A DNA stretch of 20,000 nt from Tubiluchus corallicola (lineage: Eukaryota > Priapulida > Priapulimorpha > Priapulimorphida > Tubiluchidae). Below the pieces are notes generated by a model. That model was not told the DNA's origin. It saw only the letters and a program-made list of their open reading frames with translations, and made no database searches. The stretch is from positions 1 through 20,000 of the forward strand of contig JAQGDQ010001575.1 in NCBI GenBank assembly GCA_030141605.1, read 5' to 3'. This document shows, one piece after another, positions 1-9,985 of the stretch (positions are counted from its first letter, which is position 1; each line of letters starts with the position of its first letter). Position numbers and translations under genes: made by a program.

Positions 1-2
1 GT

Positions 3-1115
3 ACTTCTTGTCAAACTTTGAAGGATGCCTTAAAGGTAGATGCTTGGACCAATCCTAAGGAGCGGATCCTAAATGATCCTAAGCATACCATTTCTTGTTC
101 GCCAGATGTACTTGTTGCTACTCGGTCTCAAGCACGCAAACAAAACCTTGAGCAACGAATACAAAAGGATGCAGTAAAGATGCTTACTGATGAACAAAAG
201 CAAGAAAGTCTCAGGGAGACTGATAGTGCAGATACACTTCCAGATAACCCAAATACTCTAGCAGCAGAGTATCAAGACACAGATCTTTTAGCAAGTGTCA
301 ACAGGATTAAACTTGCTGCTGAGCAAAGAGAGGATGCCACTCTCAGAAATCTTTTTGATCATCTTCTGATGTATTCTGAAGCAAAGAAACAAGGATCAGG
401 ATACTTTCTCAGAGATAATGTCTTATTCCTTCTCAAGAAAAAGAAGCGAGACAATTCCTTCTTGGAGTTACTAGTAGTACCTTCCACCAGAAGATTACAG
501 GTTCTTGAGCTTGCACATGATGCTAGAACTGCCGCCCATTTTGGGATACGGAAAACAACTCATCGTGTTCTTGACTATTATACTTGGCCAGGGGTCCATT
601 CTGCCATAAAGAAGTACATTAAAACTTGCACTTCATGTCAGAAAACCAGCCGTATAATGAAAGCAGATAGAGCTAGACTCAAACCACTTCCTATTATTGA
701 AAAACCGTTTGCAAGGTTGAATATTGACATTATTGGCCCTCTGCAAAAAACGAAGCAAGGCAACAGATATGCTCTTACAATAATTGACCAAGCAACCCGT
801 TTTCCAGATTGCTACCCCATGAAGAATCAAACAGCATCTTCTGTAGCGGATGCTCTTACTCACTTCATGTGTAGACATGGAATTCCTGAAGAAATCCATT
901 GTGATCAAGGAACACAGTTCAAATCTACACTGATCAAGGATCTCGAGGAGGCCATACATATTAAAGGTATATTCTCCACTCCATACCATCCTGAATCAAA
1001 TGGTTTGGTAGAGAAAATGAATGATGTTCTGAAACAGTCCATTAAGAAACTTAGCCATCGATCACAAAGAGTCAGACTGGGACGAACTATTACCTTTTAT
1101 ACTCTTTGCATATAG
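3..1115 (+). pseudogene. Retrotransposon integrase, zinc finger and DDE core (broken pol, part 1)
   Basis: The frame is open to the left window edge, so the true start is outside; no initiator is implied. Counting residues from position 18, an HHCC zinc finger uses H167, H174, C204 and C207. The catalytic triad is D237 (context NIDIIGP), D296 (HCDQG) and E332 (NGLVEKMN). The second and third acidic residues are separated by 35 residues, as expected for a D,D35E integrase. A TRSQAR stretch near residues 36-40 resembles the linker that precedes integrase in many gypsy-type elements. Up to about 1059 the frame is coherent. Beyond that it gives unrelated residues and stops at 1113-1115, while the expected integrase text continues in the next frame from 1060. 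That places a one-base frame change near 1059. Confidence 0.92.
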
Positions 1116-1986
1116 AGAAGTGCCACAGAAGAGTACAGGCTATAGTCCTTTTGAATTGGCTTATGGCTACCCAGTCAATGGCCCAATGGCTACTTTATCT
1201 AGAAGATGGGGACTGAAACAATCTTCATCACCACAAGATGTTGATGAATATGTTGCAACAATTCTGCATAGAATGGAAGACAGCACTGACAATGTCAGAG
1301 AGTCACTCAAGAAAGCAAAGATTGCACAAGCCGAGTGGTATGATAGAAAATCTAGAGATCGTTCTCTTGAGATAGGCTCACTGGTTAAACTTCTTCTTCC
1401 TAAGTCCAAAAAGAAAATGCAAAAACAGTGGAAAGGTCCATATGAGGTTGTGGACAAAATCTCAGACCACGTATACAAAATTGCTTTAGGTGGTCGAAAG
1501 AAGAAACAACAGAATTTTCATATTAATCTCATTCAACCTTGGTATTCAAGAGACGAGACAGAAATCCTCTTCTCACAGAACATATTACCGAAGACTGCCC
1601 TTCAGCTGATGGCATCTTCCATAGATAGTCCTTCTCTCTTATCGGTTTATTCAGATTTCCCAAAACTCTATGATGATACTTCTTCTGATTCACCAATGCA
1701 GGAAGGCAAACTGGATGACAGTTGTTTTCCACCAACAAAGGTAGAACAAAAGCAAACTGTTGATGATATAAAATATCCAGAACATCTAGATGAAACAAAA
1801 GTCAAAGAACTCAAGAATGTTCTTGAACAGTTCAGGGATGTTTTTTCAGATATTCCAGGAAAGACAAACCTTATTGAACATGAGATATTGATAAACACTG
1901 ACAAGCCCATTTCTTCTAATATAATCGTTCTGCACAAACTCAGCGGGAGGCGATATACAAAGAAATTAAAGAAATGGAGATGTTAG
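1060..1986 (+). pseudogene. Integrase C-terminus, linker and start of RT (broken pol, part 2)
   Basis: This frame picks up where the integrase core breaks. It begins with the C-terminal side of the core (motifs FAYREVPQ and TGYSPFELAYG), followed by a basic region and a GPY/F-like module around 1435-1545 (KGPYEVVDKI, then FHINLIQPW). A hydrophilic Ser/Asp-rich linker follows (about 1560-1790). The last part resembles the region just N-terminal of gypsy-type RT (FRDVFSDIPGK, then EHEI). After about 1943 the frame turns into unrelated lysine/arginine-rich residues and stops at 1984-1986, while the RT continues in another frame from 1944. There is no sign of a separate gene start; the break is best read as a small indel in one ancestral pol frame. 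Confidence 0.88.
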
Positions 1987-3158
1987 GCGTCATCGAAAAA
2001 TCTGATAGTCCTTGGGCTAGTCCGATAGTAATTGTTCCTAAGGAAGATAATACAATTCGTTTTTGCATTGACTTCAGAAAAGTCAACAAAGTTACACATT
2101 TCGATAACTATCCTCTTCCAAGAATGGACGAAATGTTAGATGAGTTACAAGGTGCTCACTACATCACTAGTCTCGACATGACTAAATACTATTGGCAAGT
2201 TCCAATGAAAGAAAGCTCTAAACCAATTACAGCTTTCGTTACTGAATTTGGAAAATGGCACTTTAACGTAATGCCTTTCGGCTTATGTAATTCGAGTGCA
2301 ACAGCTCAAAGACTAGTGGACCAAGTCCTAGAACCTATCATTCAACATGCCCGCGGCTACATAGATGATGTGATAATAAAGAGTAATACGTGGGAAGAAC
2401 ATCTTGATCATATTCATCAAGTTCTTTCACTAATCAGAGAAGCTGGTCTTACAGTAAAACCACTGAAATGTAACTTTGCACAAACAGAAACTAAGTTTCT
2501 CGGTCATATCATTGGCAATAGTCAGATCAAACCACAACCACAAAAAATTGAAGCAATTTCTAACTTTCCTCGACCAATGACAAAAAAACAAGTCCGCTCA
2601 TTTCTTGGTCTTGTTGGCTTTTATCGCCGTTTTGTCCCTGGTTTTGCAAAAATTGCTGCTCCCCTATTTGAACTGACACAAAAACACAAACCCAATGATA
2701 TTCACTGGTCAACAGAGTGTGAGAACAGTTTTGAAAAACTACGTAACTCGTTACACTCAGAATCAGTACTGAAAAGTCCAAACTTTTCCAAGCCGTTTAA
2801 ATTAACAACAGATGCTAGTTTTCAAGGCTTAGGTGCCATACTGACACAAGTTGACGATGATGGCAATGAAAAACCTATTACATACTTAAGCCGCAAACTC
2901 TCAAGTGCAGAATCTAGGTACTCTATAGTAGAATTAGAACTGCTTGCTATTATCTATGCAGTTGAAAAACTTCGCTACTACTTGTTAGGTCGAAAGTTTA
3001 CAATATGCACAGATCAAAGAAGTCTAACGTTTCTACACCAAATGAGAAATAAAAACAGAAAGATCTGTAGATGGTCTCTTCTTCACTCAGAATATAATTT
3101 TGACATAGAATACAAGAAAGGTTCTGAAAATCTTGCTGATGTTTTCTCAAGAGCCTAA
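1944..3158 (+). pseudogene. Reverse transcriptase and RNase H of the LTR element (pol, part 3)
   Basis: The enzyme copies element RNA into DNA and degrades the RNA strand in cytoplasmic particles. Counting residues from the Met at 1974, RT motifs appear in order: SPWASPIVIVPK, the first catalytic Asp at 68 (SLDMTKYYWQV), the MPFGLCNS block (residues 100-107), and the YIDD box with D131 and D132. The connection region follows (SFLGLVGFYRRFVPGF). RNase H has D280 (LTTDAS), the E320/E322 region (VELELLAI), D347 (TDQRS) and D389 (ADVFSR). The catalytic residues I can see are all present. YIDD replaces the more usual YLDD or YVDD, and CNSSATAQ replaces the usual CNAPATFQ. Integrase would normally follow here in Ty3/gypsy; instead the frame stops at 3156-3158 and noncoding sequence follows. 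Confidence 0.93.
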
Positions 3159-3633
3159 ATTCGAATTGTTAGGTTAAGTAGAGCTTGATCTCCAATGAAT
3201 AAGCATTTACTTGCTAAGATATTTCCTTTTTTCTTGCAAATTACCTTAGTGTGAAAAACATTAAAGTCAAGGTATACATGTTATTGAATAATGTGATTTT
3301 GTTACTAATACAGTAATTATTTGGATAAATGTACATGTATTTTGTTTTGCAATGTGTACAAATATTTGCATGTCCAGTATGACAGAATTTTGGTCAAATT
3401 TAGTGTGCAATTGCTGATTGTTATTTTTTTTAATGTGACATCACTCTTGCGTTGTATTGAAATACTTTTGACTAATGTTGTGAATTATTACCTAACTTGA
3501 TTTATTTTGTTATGTATATTGATGGATAAGTCAGCTATGTTTGCGTATTAGCCAATTGTTGTGCTTTTGGTCCAAGAATGTTATTACTTTAGGCTTAAAA
3601 ATCCCTAACAATTGTCTTCAAAGGGGGGTCTTT
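3159..3633 (+). other. Noncoding tail of the LTR element with polypurine tract
   Basis: Between the RNase H stop and the LTR lies AT-rich sequence without a supportable reading frame. At 3620-3628 the run AAAGGGGGG is a polypurine tract, the primer site for plus-strand DNA synthesis in LTR elements. A five-base spacer then leads to TG at 3634. No integrase-like or env-like coding is visible here, which supports integrase being only upstream of RT. Confidence 0.75.
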
Positions 3634-4560
3634 TGTAAGGTTCTTACACATAGCTAAACTAGATCTTGCTGTAGTATAGTGTGTGGGAAGGGCTTCCTAC
3701 CTATCACCCCTCCTTTCGTAATATACTATAACCTATCCATGCATAACATGATCTTGGAAAGTGCATGACACAGATATCCAGGAGAGTACAGTGTAACTGC
3801 TGAATCTGAAAGCAGCTAAAATGCGTTAACTCTTAACTTTAACTTTACTCTACAAAAAATGGTTGAAATCCTAAACTTGATTATAAGAGTCTTTGAAGCA
3901 CTAAACTTGTGCACATCTACTATTTGACTGATCTAACATAAAGAGACTATCAGTGGTGATACCAAACGACTTCAGTTTTGATGTTGTGGATGGACCTTTA
4001 TTCAGACTGATGAGATGTTGGAACTTTCTACGATGTGTCTTATTCTAAACTACATGGAAATGCGTGACTAGCCACCAGTGTCCAGACGTTGTGGATTGTG
4101 GACGTATCCTGAGTCAACCACAGAGACTTGTGAGCCATTCCTTAGTTCATGTTTGATTGGTGCTGCAGCCGGCGTCATCACCGTTGATTGTTATGGCCAT
4201 AGACTTGAAGTCGTTGATGTGTTGCTGTGACTGACTGGAGTGAGCTACGTCCGCGGACTCCTCTCCCATGTCCTTGTCCTCTCAGGGGAAGGGTTAACTG
4301 ATAAGTAGACATTTTGTTTTCTTTTCACTTTGTCATTTTTGTTATTATTAACTGCTTTTATGCGAAACTGTTATTGATAATATTACCTGTTCTGATTTAT
4401 CTAAACAGAGTAAAAAGTAAATAAAAATAGTAAACTTAATCATAATCTTTTCCTCCATTTCATATAAGATTTTGTTGTTGGTATGTTCGGAATCTATGTA
4501 TGTCATGGTCAACATGGAAAACCATAACGCCTAAGTAGACCCCCGTAAAACGTAACATCA
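3634..4560 (+). repeat. 3' LTR (start clear, end uncertain)
   Basis: The LTR should begin at the TG just after the polypurine tract. Its first 15 bases, TGTAAGGTTCTTACA, form an inverted repeat (TGTAAG/CTTACA). A polyadenylation signal AATAAA at 4420-4425 fits the R region near the end of an LTR. I cannot fix the 3' end: candidates ending in CA include positions near 4515 and 4552. The 5' LTR is not in the window, so neither LTR identity nor target-site duplication can be tested. Confidence 0.55.
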
Positions 4561-4891
4561 AGCCTTAGACCCGCTGGTTTTTCAAGTGAGCCCTTCGACA
4601 TTGCAACCTCTCTAAAGACATATTAATTATACCTGTGTCGTTGAAATTTTTGGTTCATATGCCTTGTTGCCCTCTGGAAAATTGTAGGACAACAACCGCC
4701 CACGTATGTTGCACAACCCTTTTATTGTGAATAAAAGATGACGCGACAGGGTAGTCAGATTTGTGGATGAGTTGGGAGGTAAAGAGTTGCACCCCCACCA
4801 TAAAAATCTACTAGCTCCCAACAGTAGGGATAAGGGATTTGTAGGGATATTCTTTTACAATATATATATACATTTTGATTATATTAGTGTC
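4561..4891. other. Unassigned intergenic sequence
   Basis: I see no gene, repeat boundary or RNA feature here. A short (TA)n run lies at about 4860-4870, just before the GA microsatellite. Confidence 0.5.
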
Positions 4892-4906
4892 AGAGAGAGA
4901 GTGAGT

Positions 4907-4983
<77 letters not shown>

Positions 4984-4990
4984 GAGACAC

Positions 4991-5079
<89 letters not shown>
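4892..5079. repeat. (GA)n microsatellite, tract 1
   Basis: About 190 bp of nearly pure GA dinucleotide, with scattered AAAG and GTGAGT interruptions. The reading frames across it (Arg/Glu or Ser/Leu repeats) are by-products of the repeat and not genes. The sequence just right of it, ACAAGGGAAGAAAGATTA (5079-5096), closely matches the sequence right of tract 2 (about 7645-7662). Confidence 0.97.
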
Positions 5080-5487
5080 CAAGGGAAGAAAGATTACATT
5101 CTCGTCTGACTTACCTTTATCCTAGCGGTTATATCCAAAAGTTCATGATAGTTGAGGGCACTGCTCCGCAGAAAAACCTTGCGTTGTCACTAAACTTTTA
5201 TTCTGATCCTTCTTAGCGCTATTGTTGGAGAAAATAAATCCTAACCACATGAGAGAAACTTTCCATGTTCACAGAATTATAATGCGATCTTCGTTTACAA
5301 CGCTGAACATTATAAGCAGACATATATCGGGTGGCGCAGAAAAAATGTACCGAAATTTAATCTACAGTATAATAATATTAGAAATCAGTAAACTGCAAAG
5401 TTGAAATTTCGCAGTCTGGTATTACAATAAATTGACAATGATGTTACAATGCCTGAATAATGTCAGCTAATCATCAACATTCTGTGA
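5080..5487. other. Unassigned sequence between GA tract and LINE fragment
   Basis: AT-rich sequence with only short, unremarkable open frames. No recognisable domain, splice pair or RNA gene was found. It may include diverged upstream LINE sequence, because the LINE frame ends in a stop codon at 5485-5487 as one reads backwards. Confidence 0.45.
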
Positions 5488-5856
5488 CGTATAAAGCTGT
5501 CAAATTCATGGAATCGCGTCAGAATCGGATTTTCTCAGCTAAACTATGACCATTTCTCTAAAGGCTGTAAAGATAATAACGGTCATGCAATATTGCCGAA
5601 TTGTAACTGTGGATTTCGATTTGAGTCTGTTGAACACTTTTTGTTGCACTGCCCATTGTATCAACAAACTAGGGTTGTTATGTTTGATAAACTAAATGAA
5701 ATACTTCTGCCCGAAAACCTTAATATAGCTGTCTTAGGAAATAATGATCTGTTGAAGTTGTTATTATTCGGAAAAGATGAATTTAACTATGTTGCTAACT
5801 GTAAAATATTCCAATGTATACATGACTTTATATTACGTAGTAAGCGCTTCCAGTAG
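5488..5856 (+). pseudogene. LINE (non-LTR retrotransposon) RT C-terminal fragment
   Basis: The open frame from 5488 to the stop at 5854-5856 reads like the region after the RT domain of L2/CR1/Jockey/I-type LINEs. A basic stretch NSWNRVRIGFSQLNYDHFSK (5503-5562) precedes a zinc-knuckle-like motif with pattern C-x-C-x8-H-x4-C (CNCGF through EHFLLHCP, about 5602-5655). The RT core itself is absent, so this is a 5'-truncated copy, the usual outcome of target-primed reverse transcription. A TGA interrupts the frame just upstream. The clade cannot be fixed without a search. Confidence 0.8.
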
Positions 5857-6215
5857 TTTCTATCTGATATGAAATGCATCAGTCTTAAATAATCGTACAT
5901 TAATATTTTCTAACCGTCATTTTCTACTAATGTCTAATGTAAAACTTGTCAGCTTGTGTAGTTATAATCTATTCTTACTGTAAATGTTCTTGTAAATAGT
6001 GTATAAAGTCTGTTGTGGTGAGGATCCTAAATCATGTTGTTCAAACTGTCTGATCCAATCCTAAATAAATTATGTATAAACTAAATTCATGGAGCAAAAC
6101 AATAAAGAAACCAATCAGTTTACGCCATGATCATGAGCGCTATGACAAATAAAGCACCTTAAGGATTTGTTCCAAAATGGACTCAATTATCCAGATTACG
6201 GAATCACGAATTCCC
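5857..6215 (+). other. Probable LINE 3' untranslated region and flank
   Basis: AT-rich sequence follows the LINE stop codon, with AATAAA-like motifs at about 6062-6068 and 6100-6105. No clear poly(A) or short-repeat tail marks the LINE end, so the boundary between LINE 3' UTR and host DNA is unknown. Confidence 0.4.
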
Positions 6216-6945
6216 TTAACTCCTTCAGGCCCGCACCATTCAAAATATGTCTTACAAGTCGTACATGATTTTTCTGCTACTGTATCAGCACAGACATAAC
6301 TAAATGGTTACAAATTCGGCACTGTTCTATTCAGGAGAATCTCGTTATCCAATCGTGCTATTTGTTTGAAGTTTGTACGTGATTTAATTGGATAAAATTA
6401 AGCAAGATTTGTCCTTTTCAGGCACGCCATCTTAGCCTATTCAGTAGGTTAGTCTGGTGTACACTTGCGTGATCGTACACGCTAATTTATTAATCGCATG
6501 CTTGCTACATTCCAAGCTGTGCAGAGTTCTGCTGCTATTCCAGGAAAAACCAACCGATCAGCCAAGGACAAATTAAGGTAGTTTTATCTTTTAGCAGGAA
6601 TTTCTCATTAAAAATAGAATAGCCTTGAGGCCGAAGTGTATCAAAGTGTTGTGTCTGGATAGTTGAAATTTTCTACATTAGCTGATTTCACACAAGTGAT
6701 TCTGTACATTGTTACAGTGCAAATGCTTCAGTTAATGAAAGGTTTTTCAATTTATTTGTTAAAAATTGATTTTTAATTTGTCTAAGGTGAGCAAATGCAT
6801 TTCATATATAATTTTGCATGATAGTTATAGTTAATCAAATACAAAAGTTATCAAATATAACGTAATCGCTGCTTAGTGAGAGCAGATTTTCATGAACCCG
6901 TGCAAAATGCAGCAAATGAATGCAATACGGTCCTGAAGGAGTTAA
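6216..6945. mobile_element. TTAA-flanked nonautonomous DNA element (piggyBac- or Kolobok-like)
   Basis: TTAA occurs at 6216-6219 and 6942-6945. Between them lies a 722-bp segment whose ends are inverted repeats: CTCCTTCAGGCCCG on the left and CGGTCCTGAAGGAG on the right, 13 of 14 matching. TTAA duplications with short inverted repeats are typical of piggyBac and Kolobok transposons. No transposase frame is present, so it is a MITE-like derivative. The superfamily is inferred only from the target site. Confidence 0.7.
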
Positions 6946-7105
6946 AGAAAGAGTGTACAATGGCGGCCTTTTGATGCACAGGAATCAAAGGTTTAATTTT
7001 TGAACGCTGGGCCCAAATACGCTCTAAAGAAGTAAGAGATTGTGTCAACTGTTGGAAGAAATGTCTTTTTTATGTTGCAGTGGAACTAGTGGTCGCGTAG
7101 AGCAC
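6946..7105. other. Unassigned sequence before GA tract 2
   Basis: No gene was found. The stretch at 7080-7105 (GGTCGCGTAGAGCAC) weakly resembles a tRNA D-arm or A box, but no B box follows. Confidence 0.35.
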
Positions 7106-7187
7106 TTGCTGTAAATTTTACAAATAGTGACAATTTTTTTCAGGCTATAGAGAGGAGGGAGGGAGAGAGGAGATAGAGAGAGAGAGA

Positions 7188-7236
<49 letters not shown>

Positions 7237-7290
7237 CGAGAGAGAGAGACAGAGAGAGAAAGAGGAGAGAGAGAGAGAGAGGGAGAGAGG

Positions 7291-7322
<32 letters not shown>

Positions 7323-7388
7323 AAGGGGGGGGGGAGAGAGAGAGAGAGAGAGAGAAAGGGGGAGACAGAGAGAGAGAGAGAGATGGAG

Positions 7389-7446
<58 letters not shown>

Positions 7447-7483
7447 GAGAGAGAGAGAGAAAGAGAGAGAAGAGAGAGGAGAC

Positions 7484-7570
<87 letters not shown>

Positions 7571-7704
7571 AAGAGACAAAGAGAGAGAGAGAGAAAGGGA
7601 AGAAAGAAAGAGAGAGAGAGAAAGGGGAAGAGAGAGAGAGAGCGACAAGGGAAGAAATATTATATTTGCTGTAAATTTTACCAATAGCGACACAATTTTT
7701 TCAG
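7106..7704. repeat. GA-rich block bounded by direct repeats of about 38 bp
   Basis: The left copy (7106-7143) and right copy (7666-7704) share the order TTGCTGTAAATTTTAC, AATAG, GACA and ATTTTTTCAG with only a few changes. Between them is the (GA)n tract plus the 3' flank CGACAAGGGAAGAAATATTA. The arrangement may be a long target-site-type duplication or a segmental duplication that trapped the microsatellite. Confidence 0.8.
7148..7650. repeat. (GA)n microsatellite, tract 2
   Basis: About 500 bp of GA repeats, interrupted by GGGGGG runs, GACAGA and GATGGA variants and AAAG steps. All long frames across it are low-complexity Arg/Glu or Ser/Leu repeats and are not proposed as genes. Confidence 0.97.
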
Positions 7705-8129
7705 AAAACTTTTTCATTTATTTAAAACTTGTGTGTCTTTTGAATAATCTAAGCGAATGACCTAGAATTTTTATGCATAATCATCTGTTACATCAGCGCG
7801 GTAATTTTCGTACCATTTCGCTGTTTTCTTGTTATAATTATTCTGATTAAAACTGCGACACAGTTTTTTGCGTCACATGATATTTTTTTTGTTATATATC
7901 ATGTTCACATTATTTTTTGTTGCCGAGAATTTTGTAAACAACTGTACATTATTATCATTTTATTTAATTCGTAACTAATAATTGTGATACTTATTCATCA
8001 TCTTCATTTATTATTATTCTTTTTTTCATTTATACTATTGTCGTTATGTTTGTCTTTATAATTTTGCTTTTGTTATTGCTTTATTTTGTTAGTTTATTTG
8101 CATCCTGTGTCATCAATTCTTTTTTCTGT
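7705..8129. other. T-rich sequence, possibly LINE 3' UTR
   Basis: Strongly T-rich (about 7860-8120), with no coding frame. It leads directly into a LINE-like 3' end and may be part of that element's 3' untranslated region. Confidence 0.4.
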
Positions 8130-8275
8130 CATCAACATTAAATGATAAGGGGTGAGTGAGTAGATGACCTACGGTCTTTCCTCGCCCCATCTCCACAGAC
8201 AAAGTTATTTTTTCGTAAAATGGAAATTTGTGACACAAATTGGAGAAAAATAAAATGTCTATGTCTATGTCTATG
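8130..8275 (+). mobile_element. LINE 3' end with hairpin and (TGTCTA)n tail
   Basis: A hairpin is visible: GGGGTGAG (8149-8156) can pair with CTCGCCCC (8181-8188), with an inner GACC/GGTC stem. It is followed by AAATAAAATG and then three copies of TGTCTA (8256-8275). A stem-loop plus a short tandem tail at the 3' end is typical of several LINE clades, whose RT recognises the 3' RNA stem-loop. No LINE coding remains immediately upstream. Confidence 0.55.
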
Positions 8276-9173
8276 CATTAACGACGGTAGTCAGCACATG
8301 TAATTAAGTGCCGACCCTAATGAAACGTCGTGCTTTAATCTAACATTAGGCTTTCTATTGGTTGTCGCAGAGGGAAAGTAAGAAAAACGTAACAATTATT
8401 AATTATTCTCAGATCATACCATGATAAAATTTTGTCTTGTTCTAGATAGTGTCGGTTATGTTGAAATCAGCCTAAAACGGCCATATGAACAATGCAAGCA
8501 CCGTCTTAGCACAAAACTGTGATTTACCGGTGGGAAATCTGAAAAGCACGGTGGCTCCATCTACTCCCGAAGTCAAGAACCAATCGCACAAATTAATTAT
8601 TGTCGCACACCAAGGGAACCTCTCTGTCCGTTCGCCCAGTTTTCAACTTCAAAGAGACAATGCAATCAGGAATGTAACAGCATTGTTGTGCGTTGACTTC
8701 TAGCAATAATAAAAAAGAAACGACCATTTTTATTCTCCTCTGTATTATCTGTTCTGTTTATTTATTTATTTTGTAAAACGACGACTTTAAATAACAATAA
8801 TTATTTCACATTTGCAACACCTGATCTTTTAATTAATTACTTAACTTAATTAAATTAACATGTTTTTTTAATTTTTATACCCGAAATTCACTATTTTCAG
8901 TCCATCGTCAGTAAAATTTAATGTTAATAAACAACGTTGAATAAAAACAATTAGAAAATCTGATACAAATGGACAAAATAATATAAGAAGCAAAATCTTG
9001 GCTAATCTATAGGGTTAGGTCTAGAAAAGAAAAAGTCGCAGATTCGAAATGAAACTTCGTGTTCTGCTTTTTATAGCGTTATGTTTGCCAAAGAGCTTTG
9101 ATGGAAATTTTAATGGCGGCTAAGCAAGTTAACTGCGTCGTTCAAAAGATGTAAGCCTATATTGAAATAAAGG
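8276..9173. other. AT-rich sequence without recognisable genes
   Basis: A 72-codon frame at 8485-8703 has no recognisable motif and no splice support. 8720-8880 is very AT-rich, with TTAATTAA-type stretches. Nothing else could be supported. Confidence 0.5.
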
Positions 9174-9394
9174 AAAAGCTTTCTGCAAAGTTAGACTCAT
9201 TTCAGTGTTCGCGAAAAATGTTAGGAGGATTTAGTAATAAAAGTATGATAAAGCCCTCGTGTAATTAGTAAAATGACTTTAAAGTCATAATCGTTTCACG
9301 CTTGGGCGCTCTCATCTTGAAAGCCTATTCTTCCACCAATGACGTCATTCGTCCTGAAGAAAAGTAACGCACTGTCAATTTTCGTCACAGTATA
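9174..9394. repeat. Dispersed repeat family, copy 1 (single CRE-containing unit)
   Basis: This segment aligns by eye with 16974-17140. Shared blocks include TTCTGC-AAGTT, GATTTAGTAATAAAAGT, TGTAATT-GTAAAAT-ACT and TTCCACCA-TGACGTCATTC. Here the unit with TGACGTCA (9340-9347) occurs once; in the second copy it has become a tandem array. The element's true ends are not defined. Confidence 0.75.
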
Positions 9395-9985
9395 ATTTTT
9401 ACAAAAAATGGATACCTGATTTTGTGCTACTTTTGCATTAACATTAGACAAGCTACAGAAGCTTGAATTAGTTAAACAGTGCGCGCTGTTACGGAAAGCC
9501 ACGAGGCGTTTACGAAAAGTCACGAAGTCTCCCAGTTACGTCACAGTTTTGAAGTGAATGGCGGCTACCACCGCGCCTGAAAATTTGTATTCAGTGGTAG
9601 TATGAACAAACTTTACGTTTTATAGACAATAATTTTGCTGCAAATTTCTTTGTTATACTTTTCTAAGTTTAAGTGACGATAATAATAAAATAAGTCCAAC
9701 ATGTTAAGTGACTTGTCCTATCCTTTACGATTCTTAAGGAAACATTATTACATGAAGCTTAGATAGTCATAAGCTTGTGTGATACACAACGCTGTGTTTT
9801 GCAGAAACTACTCAGGCAGCTTAAACAAAACTGCAGGGTCACAAATCAGCCTTCACATATCACAATATAAAATAATAATGCAGATGCGTATTTATTCTGG
9901 GAACTGCTCCTTTAATACGCAATTATAAAACTATTGCACTAATAATTTATCAAGTTAACATAATATTAATTTCACTATTTACAAA
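9395..9985. other. Unassigned sequence
   Basis: No gene was recognised. TTTATT at 9891-9896 reads as AATAAA on the minus strand and could be the polyadenylation signal of the minus-strand gene, about 450 bp after its stop codon; this is only a possibility. Similarity to the right flank of the other dispersed-repeat copy (about 9626-9670 with about 17970-18025) is weak. Confidence 0.35.

Larger units (their letters stand above)
1..4560 (+). mobile_element. LTR retrotransposon, Ty3/gypsy-type with integrase upstream of RT (3' part)
   Basis: This is the 3' portion of a retroelement that enters from the left edge. The order along the + strand is integrase (HHCC finger, DDE core, GPY/F-like module), then reverse transcriptase, RNase H, an untranslated tail, a polypurine tract and an LTR start. 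RT and integrase motifs are of Ty3/gypsy type, but the domain order is that of Ty1/copia. Known Ty3/gypsy elements with this order are the Gmr1-like group, first described from deuterostomes, so a Gmr1-like assignment is inferred from order and motifs. The 5' LTR, primer-binding site, gag and protease lie outside the window. The right boundary is uncertain because the other LTR cannot be compared. Two frame changes mark the copy as degenerate, unless they are assembly errors. Confidence 0.9.

Noticed and set aside
4763-5216. Arg/Glu-repeat open frames over GA tract 1 (and similar ones at 7145-7760 and 18932-19531)
   Set aside because: Low-complexity translation of a dinucleotide repeat.
8485-8703. 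72-codon + strand frame
   Set aside because: No recognisable motif, no start or splice support, and length expected by chance in this amount of sequence.
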